NCBI GenBank assembly: GCA_023262195.1
Contig: JALRDM010000334.1
Coordinates: 1-5,832 of the forward strand
Origin: Salibacteraceae bacterium
Lineage (GTDB): Bacteria > Bacteroidota > Bacteroidia > Flavobacteriales_G > Salibacteraceae
Length of the DNA stretch: 5,832 nucleotides
Direction of reading: 5' to 3'
The notes under the pieces were generated by a model. That model did not search any database and was not told where the DNA came from. It saw only the letters and a program-made list of their open reading frames with translations. Positions 1-5,832 of this stretch are shown here, one piece after another; within the stretch, counting starts at the first letter, position 1, and every line of letters begins with the position of its first letter. The position numbers and the translations under genes are program-made.

Positions 1-641
1 ATGATTCCAGTTGCAGGGTTGGGAAATAACCTGAAGCCATTATTCACCATTTCAGAGAGGCCATTTGGCCCACCTTGCCCACCGTCTTTTTCTTTAATTT
101 CAAACTTGTCCGTATCTGCGCCATCACCTCCACTGCCGTTCGCATTATTAACGGCATTTCCCCCAATATAGAAGGTTACATCACCTGTATTTTCTGATGG
201 TGCAGTCCATTCTACGGTAAACTCATTCGTGGTGCTCATTCCATCGTGTTCTACATAATCTCGACTCGAAAGCGTTGAAAGTTGTGCGTTACCACTCGGA
301 TTTTCCCATCCATCATAATTGTTGTCATCAGCGTCAAGGCAAATCATTTGGAAGCCAAACCCTGCTGGATTACCCATACTATGATTTACCGATACGGTGA
401 TGTCATAGGTGCTATCAGGAACATATTCGGTTTGTTCGTTGCCATTCGCGTCAACAAATGTGAAATCGATGCTCACCGTGCCAAACGCTCCACTACCATG
501 ACAAGACACGCAAGTAGTGCTGCCATCTCCGGGAGCGCCAGTAGCACGTGCTCCATTGGCTGCAGGTCCGCCAGAATATGATTGTAGAAGTAGGATTGAC
601 GCGAATGCGCTTAATGTGATGGGTATGATGCTAGCTTTCAT
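1..641 (-). CDS. Exported choice-of-anchor V domain protein with T9SS C-terminal sorting signal (3' end cut by window)
   Basis: 213 residues are visible from ATG at 641; the C-terminus lies beyond position 1. The N-terminus has one Lys, then a hydrophobic stretch (about residues 5-20) ending in QSYSGGPAANG, which reads as a signal peptide. Residues 34-50 (TGAPGDG, then C44-V-S-C47-H48) match the opening of the choice-of-anchor V family, Reeler-like beta-sandwich proteins of Bacteroidota. The middle (about 53-183) is acidic and Thr/Asn/Gly-rich, as expected for an extracellular beta domain. Residues 205-212 (LFPNPATG) are the classic opening of a type A T9SS sorting domain, so the protein is probably moved to the cell surface or secreted by the gliding/PorSS machinery. 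Family and sorting domain are recognised from memory; the ligand and role are unknown. CxxCH could bind heme c, but in this family it may serve another purpose. The start is fixed by the signal peptide. The leader offers only a weak AAGAG. The gene is divergent from the ABC-F gene. Confidence 0.85.
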   Translation of the reverse strand, partial: MKASIIPITLSAFASILLLQSYSGGPAANGARATGAPGDGSTTCVSCHGSGAFGTVSIDFTFVDANGNEQTEYVPDSTYDITVSVNHSMGNPAGFGFQMICLDADDNNYDGWENPSGNAQLSTLSSRDYVEHDGMSTTNEFTVEWTAPSENTGDVTFYIGGNAVNNANGSGGDGADTDKFEIKEKDGGQGGPNGLSEMVNNGFRLFPNPATGI

Positions 642-669
642 GAAACTCTTATTATGTGGCGAAATACTG

Positions 670-697
670 AAAAATAGATGTACTAACATCTATTTTT
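670..697. repeat. Perfect 12-bp inverted repeat in the leader of the exported protein gene
   Basis: Arms AAAAATAGATGT (670-681) and ACATCTATTTTT (686-697) are perfectly complementary around a 4-nt spacer, ACTA. The repeat lies 28 bp upstream of the minus-strand ATG at 641, inside the divergent intergenic region. It is AT-rich (two G/C pairs per arm), so as RNA it is a weak hairpin; as DNA it is a good two-fold symmetric site for a dimeric regulator. A run of T follows the right arm on the plus strand and the matching A/T runs exist on the other strand, so an attenuator reading is possible but weaker. Its function is inferred only. Confidence 0.6.
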
Positions 698-821
698 TCG
701 TTCCTTTCTATGAATGCTTCGGTAACAGCGCAGGGCAGCTAAATGTTCCAGTATGATTATAAGAATAGTCACGAAAACGTGATAGTTGTGAAAAAGACTT
801 CAGTGGCGTGTATTTCATTTA

Positions 822-853
822 GGTTCAATTCGTTGGCTACGCCAAATAGAACC
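822..853 (+). promoter_or_regulatory. Two-part hairpin in the 5' leader of the ABC-F gene
   Basis: GGTTC (822-826) pairs with GAACC (849-853), and inside it TTGGC (833-837) pairs with GCCAA (841-845) around a TAC loop. The internal loop is 6 nt on one side and 3 nt on the other. A smaller perfect hairpin, TCACG-AAAA-CGTGA, lies just upstream at 769-782. The structure ends 37 nt before the ABC-F ATG at 891, so it would be in the mRNA leader if transcription begins upstream of 822. No clean promoter consensus is visible between 700 and 890, so this remains a candidate leader structure. Confidence 0.4.
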
Positions 854-881
854 CGTACTCTTGCACCCGCAAATTTTTTGA

Positions 882-2504
<1,623 letters not shown>

Positions 2505-2519
2505 TGACATCTTTTAATC

Positions 2520-2594
2520 ATTTCCGAGGCACACGGAAATAGTTCATCCATTTGATGGATTATTTCATGATCAAGTAATCTCCGTGAAATGGAT
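2520..2594. repeat. Cluster of small inverted repeats downstream of ybiT
   Basis: Three adjacent stems are visible. ATTTCCG (2520-2526) pairs with CGGAAAT (2534-2540). ATCCAT (2546-2551) pairs with ATGGAT (2555-2560). ATTTCATG (2562-2569) pairs with CGTGAAAT (2583-2590) with one G-U. Competing pairings exist: ATCCATTT (2546-2553) with AAATGGAT (2587-2594), and CACGGA (2532-2537) with TCCGTG (2581-2586). The first stem starts 16 nt after the ybiT stop, so this may be the ybiT 3' end or processing region, but no U-tract follows any stem, so I do not call an intrinsic terminator. The rest up to 2669 shows nothing recognisable. Confidence 0.4.
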
Positions 2595-2669
2595 GCAACG
2601 CCTCGATTTCGCTTCTCTTATCGGGACCTTTTCCTGCTTCCACGCTCAAACAAGTTTGGCGCGGGCATG

Positions 2670-2701
2670 AAAAAGCCCCAGTTGCTGTCGCAACCAAGGC
2701 T
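2670..2701 (-). terminator. Intrinsic terminator of tRNA-Val
   Basis: On the minus strand AGCCTTGGTTGC and GCAACTGGGGCT form a 12-bp stem (three internal G-U pairs) around a GACA tetraloop, followed at once by a TTTTT tract. The stem spans 2674-2701 and the T run lies at 2670-2674. It begins about 10 nt after the tRNA discriminator base, exactly where a monocistronic tRNA transcript should end. Confidence 0.85.
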
Positions 2702-2710
2702 ATCATCAAG

Positions 2711-2785
2711 TGAGGCATACTGGATTCGAACCAGTGACCCCTACCCTGTCAAGGTAGTGCTCTAAACCAACTGAGCTAATGCCTC
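2711..2785 (-). tRNA. tRNA-Val (anticodon GAC)
   Basis: The cloverleaf folds completely on the minus strand. The acceptor is GAGGCAT/ATGCCTC (7 bp, perfect) and the D arm is GCTC/GAGC. The anticodon arm is CTACC/GGTAG with loop TTGACAG, giving anticodon GAC (2748-2750), which reads valine codons GUC/GUU. The variable loop is 5 nt. The T arm is ACTGG-TTCGAAT-CCAGT. The length is 75 nt including discriminator A at 2711. The following bases are CTT, so the 3' CCA is not encoded and must be added by the CCA-adding enzyme. A terminator follows at 2670-2701. No clear promoter is visible on the upstream side. Confidence 0.96.
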
Positions 2786-2847
2786 AATTCTATGTTGGCA
2801 TTAGCGAAGTTGCCTGTCCCGAACTTGATTCGGGAAGCTAATGCCTC
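2774..2847. repeat. Three copies of the tRNA-Val 5' end, two of them flanking a strong hairpin
   Basis: The 12-mer AGCTAATGCCTC occurs at 2774-2785, where it is the complement of the tRNA 5' end, and again unchanged at 2836-2847. Its 9-bp core also appears inverted as GGCATTAGC at 2797-2805. The second and third copies bracket a perfect hairpin, TCCCGAA-CTTGA-TTCGGGA (2817-2835). Together 2797-2845 can form a nested structure with a 9-bp outer and 7-bp inner stem. The inverted copy can also pair with the tRNA copy itself. No T run follows, so it is not an obvious terminator. It lies upstream of the tRNA and upstream of the prohibitin gene. Confidence 0.75.
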
Positions 2848-2959
2848 GATACAAAGCGCGAATATCATAAATCCGTTTATCATATCGATTGCCCGCTCAT
2901 ACTTCATTCCAAACTTCATTGCCGTTAAACTGTTAATATTGGTACAAACACAAAAAACT

Positions 2960-3781
2960 ATGGATCAATTGGATAGCAGAAAAATTGTAGTAGCGGTGGT
3001 AGCGATTTTCGCAATCATCTTCGTACTTGCATTTTCATCAAGCATTTTTTATACAGTGGAAGCCACTGAAAGGGCAGTACTATTCTACAAATTTTCGGGT
3101 GGACTCGATAAGGATGACGTGAAGACTCCAGGTCTGCATGTCAAGGCTCCTTGGAATGAAGTTTACATCTATGAGGTGGCGGAGACCAAAGAAGAAGAGG
3201 CCATGGATGTACTTGATAAAAACGGTCTTTCAATTTCGGTTGATGTGACCGTGCGGTTTTATCCAGTGCATGGAATGATTGGTTATCTACACGAAAAGTT
3301 TAATACATCATACATTGAAAAGTTGGTGAAACCAGAAGTCCGTTCATCGGTAAGGCAAGTGATGGGAAGGTACACGGCAGAAGAAATCTATTCTACCAAG
3401 CGTGCAGAGGTGGAAACCGCCATAAAAGAAGAGACAGGAAAGGTGCTGCTCGATAACAATATAGAAATGAAAGCCTTGCTTATACGATCCATCAACCTTC
3501 CGGCTCAAATCAAGCAGGCCATTGAGAATAAATTGGAACAAGAGCAAGAGTCATTGGCATATCAATATCGATTAGACAAGGAGAAGAGCGAGGCCGAAAG
3601 AAAGCGCATTGCCGCGGAAGGAGAGGCAAAGGCGAATGACATCGTAAACAGCAGTTTATCAGACAAGCTTTTAAAGATGAGGGGTATCGAAGCGACTTTA
3701 GAATTATCAAAATCAGAGAATTCGAAAATTGTCATCATTGGTGGTGAAGGCGGAATGCCATTGATTCTCAACGATAAATAA
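2960..3781 (+). CDS. Prohibitin/SPFH (band 7) family membrane protein
   Basis: 273 residues from ATG at 2960, the usual size of prohibitins. Residues 9-31 form one hydrophobic N-terminal anchor. The SPFH domain covers about 32-185 and includes GLHVKAPW (58-65), VDVTVRFYP (94-102) and RSINLP (176-181). A charged, Glu/Lys/Ala-rich coiled coil runs through about 184-228, and the tail NSKIVIIGGEGGMPLIL (254-270) is prohibitin-like. Relatives form ring-shaped or scaffold oligomers in the membrane and modulate proteases such as FtsH or membrane microdomains; that role here is inference. I chose this start, not the in-frame ATG at 2792, because the extension would translate the tRNA-derived repeats and hairpin and would put 56 extra residues before the anchor. 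TAATATTG at 2934-2941 is one mismatch from the TAnnTTTG element, but no partner is seen at the right distance. The SD is absent and the leader A-rich. Confidence 0.9.
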   Translation: MDQLDSRKIVVAVVAIFAIIFVLAFSSSIFYTVEATERAVLFYKFSGGLDKDDVKTPGLHVKAPWNEVYIYEVAETKEEEAMDVLDKNGLSISVDVTVRFYPVHGMIGYLHEKFNTSYIEKLVKPEVRSSVRQVMGRYTAEEIYSTKRAEVETAIKEETGKVLLDNNIEMKALLIRSINLPAQIKQAIENKLEQEQESLAYQYRLDKEKSEAERKRIAAEGEAKANDIVNSSLSDKLLKMRGIEATLELSKSENSKIVIIGGEGGMPLILNDK

Positions 3782-3782
3782 T

Positions 3783-3794
3783 TGATTTAAATCA
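3783..3794. promoter_or_regulatory. 12-bp perfect palindrome, candidate operator upstream of paaC
   Basis: TGATTTAAATCA is fully self-complementary and begins 1 bp after the prohibitin stop codon, 9 bp before the TTTG element of the predicted paaC promoter. A second, looser symmetry, AACACA (3796-3801) with TGTGTT (3819-3824), surrounds the TTTG element. Either could be bound by a dimeric regulator such as a TetR-type phenylacetate repressor, but neither matches a binding site I can name. Confidence 0.4.
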
Positions 3795-3803
3795 GAACAC
3801 AAC

Positions 3804-3831
3804 TTTGGACATAAGGCGTGTGTTACATTTG
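3804..3831 (+). promoter_or_regulatory. Bacteroidota-type promoter for paaCD
   Basis: TTTG at 3804-3807 and TACATTTG at 3824-3831 match the -33 (TTTG) and -7 (TAnnTTTG) elements used by the primary sigma factor of Bacteroidota. The -7 match is exact. The spacer is 16 nt, at the short end of what is usual. Transcription would start around 3836-3840 and give a leader of roughly 20 nt before paaC. This suggests paaCD is transcribed separately from the prohibitin gene. Confidence 0.65.
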
Positions 3832-3856
3832 ACAGAATTGGAAAAACAACTAGAGG

Positions 3857-4594
3857 ATGAGTGATTCAAAAAATCTAATGGATGTAGCCTTACATCTTGG
3901 AGACAATGCACTGATTTTAGGTCATAGGCTAAGTGAATGGTGTGGTCACGGACCAGTCTTAGAGCAAGATATTGCTATGACCAACATAGCACTCGATTTA
4001 ATCGGTCAGGCTAAGATGTACTTTGATTTAGCCGCAGAGCTAGAGGGGGCAGGTAATGATCATGATCATTTTGCCTACAAGAGAGATGTTTTAGATTTTA
4101 AGAACCTATTGATCACTGAAACCCCCAACGGTGATTATGCCGACACGATTGCGCGACAGTTTTATTTCGATCAATGGCATTATCTGTTACTCCAAGAATT
4201 GGCAAACCATGAAAATGAGCGTCTACGAGAGATTGCACAAAAATCCTTGAAAGAGGTAACCTACCACCAGCGATGGAGCAGCGAATGGGTAGTACGCCTT
4301 GGAGACGGTACGAACGAGAGTAAGGAGAAAATGCAGCATGCCATCGATGATATTTGGTATTACACCGGAGAGGCATTCATGCCTGCCGACTTTGAGAAAG
4401 GCATCCTTCCCGATAATCTTAAAGAGCAGTGGATGAGCAACGTAAAAGCGGTGTTAGACGAAGCTACGCTCACCATGCCCTCCGATGAATGGATGCAAGA
4501 AGGAGGCAAAACAGGTTCGCATACTGAGCATCTTGGTTATATCCTCGCTGAAATGCAATTCTTACCTCGAGCATACCCAGACGCTACTTGGTGA
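3857..4594 (+). CDS. paaC: Phenylacetyl-CoA epoxidase structural subunit PaaC
   Basis: 245 residues, near the 248 of E. coli PaaC, and alignable by eye across the whole length. Hallmarks are LGDN (14-17), LSEWCGHGPVLEQDIA (25-40), ALDLIGQA (45-52), PNGDYADTIARQF (90-102), KEVTYHQRW (132-140) and GGKTGSHTEHLGYILAEMQ (216-234). PaaC is a ferritin-like helical subunit without a functional di-iron site. It pairs with catalytic PaaA in the soluble PaaABCE complex, which turns phenylacetyl-CoA into its ring-1,2-epoxide at the start of aerobic phenylacetate breakdown. AGAGG abuts the ATG too closely to be an ideal SD; ATG at 3878 (residue 8) is a possible alternative start. The stop TGA overlaps the paaD ATG by one base. 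No paaA, paaB or paaE lies next to it. The identification is firm. Confidence 0.95.
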   Translation: MSDSKNLMDVALHLGDNALILGHRLSEWCGHGPVLEQDIAMTNIALDLIGQAKMYFDLAAELEGAGNDHDHFAYKRDVLDFKNLLITETPNGDYADTIARQFYFDQWHYLLLQELANHENERLREIAQKSLKEVTYHQRWSSEWVVRLGDGTNESKEKMQHAIDDIWYYTGEAFMPADFEKGILPDNLKEQWMSNVKAVLDEATLTMPSDEWMQEGGKTGSHTEHLGYILAEMQFLPRAYPDATW

Positions 4595-5088
4595 TGCTAA
4601 CAGCGCTAGAACAAAATGCTTGGGAGGTGCTCAACTTGGTTGAGGACCCAGAGATTCCAGTAATTTCAGTTGTGGAGTTGGGCATTGTGCGGAGCGTAAT
4701 TGATGACAACGGAACGCTCAAAGTCAATATTACTCCTACTTACAGCGGATGTCCTGCTACTCAAGTGATTGAAGACTCGGTGATAGAAGCGTTGAATAAG
4801 GCGCAGCTGCTACCCTTTGAGGTCAAAACAGTGCTCTCACCAAGTTGGAGTACAGATATGATTTCAGAGTCGGGTAGGCAAAAGTTGAAGGAATATGGCA
4901 TTGCTCCACCCGCGGATCACTCTGTCGACAAGATGGCGCTCATGGGCGAAGAGCGCCAAATCAAATGCCCCAACTGTGGCTCTATGGACACCCAAATGGT
5001 AAGCCAGTTTGGTTCCACTCCATGCAAGGCTCATTTTAAGTGCAAAGATTGCCTTGAGCCTTTTGACTATTTCAAGTGTTTGAAATAA
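4594..5088 (+). CDS. paaD: PaaD, MIP18/DUF59-type maturation factor for phenylacetyl-CoA epoxidase
   Basis: 164 residues from ATG at 4594, similar to E. coli PaaD. The N-terminal MIP18/DUF59 domain (about 1-95) shows DPEIP (18-22) and the conserved loop GCPAT (52-56) with C53. The C-terminal part is a Cys-rich zinc-ribbon-like module: C125-P-N-C128, C144, C150-K-D-C153 and C162. PaaD is needed for epoxidase activity in E. coli but is not in the purified complex, so it is thought to help with metal or Fe-S centre assembly. The start was chosen because TGATG overlaps the paaC stop, the usual signature of translational coupling. In-frame TTG (4588) and GTG (4591) just upstream are less likely. 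The next gene is convergent, with only 13 bp between the two stop codons and no visible terminator. Confidence 0.94.
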   Translation: MLTALEQNAWEVLNLVEDPEIPVISVVELGIVRSVIDDNGTLKVNITPTYSGCPATQVIEDSVIEALNKAQLLPFEVKTVLSPSWSTDMISESGRQKLKEYGIAPPADHSVDKMALMGEERQIKCPNCGSMDTQMVSQFGSTPCKAHFKCKDCLEPFDYFKCLK

Positions 5089-5101
5089 AAAGTTTCTGAT
5101 T

Positions 5102-5832
5102 CTAGCTCAGTGCGTGCTCTAAGTCGTTGATAAGATCATCAATATGCTCCACCCCGACACTTAATCGGATCAGTGAATCAGTGACGCCAGTTTTCTCTCT
5201 TTCTTCTTTAGGGATAGCTGCGTGTGTCATCGATGCTGGGTGCCCTGCCAATGACTCAACTCCTCCAAGCGATTCAGCGAGTGTGAATACGCGAAGCTTA
5301 GAAACGAGAGCATAGGCATCATCGAGCTTATCTCCTTTTAAGGAAAAACTAATCATTCCACCAAAATCACGCATTTGAACTTTTGCAATTTCATGATTCG
5401 GATGCGATTCAAAACCCGGCCAGTAAACCTTGTCAACTTTGGGATGCTTCTGAAGCCATTTGGCCACCTCTGCTCCGTTTTCACTATGACGTTGCATTCT
5501 TAGGTGCAGGGTCTTTATTCCTCTCAATACTAAAAATGAATCCATCGGTCCGCACACAGCTCCGACACTATTCTGAATGAATGCCAAATCTTCTCTGAGT
5601 TGGTCGTCATTAAAGGCTAAAAACCCCATGACCACATCACTGTGACCACCAATGTACTTGGTGACACTGTGCATCACGATGTCTGCACCCAAATCCAGTG
5701 GGTTTTGCAAGTATGGTGAGGCGAACGTATTGTCGACCACTAGAATCAAATTATGCTTTGCAGCCAATTCGGCAAAAGCCTTGATATCGATGATATTCAT
5801 GGTTGGGTTGGTTGGAGTTTCAACCCAAATCA
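5102..5832 (-). CDS. Cystathionine gamma-synthase/gamma-lyase family PLP enzyme (5' end cut by window)
   Basis: 242 C-terminal residues are visible, starting mid-domain at IWVETPTNPT; about 140-150 N-terminal residues lie beyond 5832. An in-frame ATG at 5800 is internal, not the start, because the conserved ETPTNP loop precedes it. This is a fold-type I PLP enzyme of the Cys/Met-metabolism family. Numbered from the first visible residue, it shows VVDNTF with the PLP-ring Asp33, SVTKYIGGHSD with the Schiff-base Lys58, ESLGGVESL (186-194) and IRLSVG with the substrate-carboxylate Arg222. The Glu at 186 fits gamma-synthase (makes cystathionine from an O-acylhomoserine and cysteine) or gamma-lyase (splits it), and argues against beta-lyase. 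Sequence alone does not separate metB from a gamma-lyase here, so no symbol is given. It is a cytoplasmic homotetramer in relatives. The gene runs into paaD tail to tail. Confidence 0.92.
   Translation of the reverse strand, partial: IWVETPTNPTMNIIDIKAFAELAAKHNLILVVDNTFASPYLQNPLDLGADIVMHSVTKYIGGHSDVVMGFLAFNDDQLREDLAFIQNSVGAVCGPMDSFLVLRGIKTLHLRMQRHSENGAEVAKWLQKHPKVDKVYWPGFESHPNHEIAKVQMRDFGGMISFSLKGDKLDDAYALVSKLRVFTLAESLGGVESLAGHPASMTHAAIPKEEREKTGVTDSLIRLSVGVEHIDDLINDLEHALS

Noticed and set aside
670..698. The 12-bp inverted repeat plus T run as a plus-strand intrinsic terminator
   Set aside because: There is no plus-strand gene upstream to terminate, and the stem is nearly all A-T, too weak for a typical terminator.
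2711..2847. The tRNA repeats as attL/attR of an integrated element
   Set aside because: Integration sites at tRNA genes usually involve the 3' half, the copies are only 62 bp apart, and no integrase or cargo lies between them.
2792..2959. In-frame upstream extension of the prohibitin gene starting at ATG 2792
   Set aside because: The 56 extra residues would be coded by the tRNA-derived repeats and the hairpin, precede the membrane anchor, and bear no resemblance to prohibitins. ATG at 2960 gives the family's usual length and N-terminus.
4588..4593. TTG (4588) or GTG (4591) as the paaD start
   Set aside because: ATG at 4594 overlaps the paaC stop as TGATG, the normal coupled arrangement, and adds no unexplained residues.
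5798..5800. ATG at 5800 as the start of the PLP-enzyme gene
   Set aside because: The frame stays open to the window edge and the preceding residues IWVETPTNPT are a conserved part of the family, so the true start lies outside.

Overview
The window looks like an ordinary chromosomal stretch of a member of the Bacteroidota, possibly the Flavobacteriales side, though that level is a guess. Four signs point there. The secreted protein at the left edge carries the start of a type IX secretion (T9SS) sorting domain. A near-perfect Bacteroidota-type promoter (TTTG, then TAnnTTTG) precedes paaC. Start codons have A-rich rather than strong Shine-Dalgarno leaders. The tRNA gene does not encode its 3' CCA. 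I see no insertion sequence, phage gene, CRISPR array or toxin-antitoxin pair.

Layout from left to right. Positions 1-641 (minus) hold the N-terminal 213 residues of an exported choice-of-anchor V protein with a CxxCH motif. Positions 642-890 are a divergent intergenic region containing a perfect 12-bp inverted repeat and a two-part hairpin. Positions 891-2504 (plus) encode a YbiT-type ABC-F ATPase with one intact and one degenerate nucleotide site. Positions 2505-2785 hold a cluster of small hairpins, then a minus-strand tRNA-Val(GAC) with its own intrinsic terminator. Positions 2786-2959 carry two further copies of the tRNA 5' end around a strong hairpin. Positions 2960-3781 (plus) encode a membrane-anchored prohibitin/SPFH protein. 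A short promoter region follows, with a 12-bp palindrome. Positions 3857-5088 hold the translationally coupled pair paaC-paaD. Positions 5102-5832 (minus) hold the C-terminal 242 residues of a Cys/Met-metabolism PLP enzyme of the cystathionine gamma-synthase/gamma-lyase group, convergent with paaD.

How the genes work together. Only paaC and paaD form a clear functional unit: both belong to the phenylacetyl-CoA epoxidase system, but the catalytic, small and reductase subunits (paaA, paaB, paaE) are not beside them. The other genes are housekeeping or stand-alone functions. I found no convincing undescribed multi-gene system. The best leads are the asymmetric ABC-F ATPase, the repeated tRNA 5'-end fragments, the isolated paaCD pair with its palindrome and promoter, and the structured leaders in the 642-890 divergent region.
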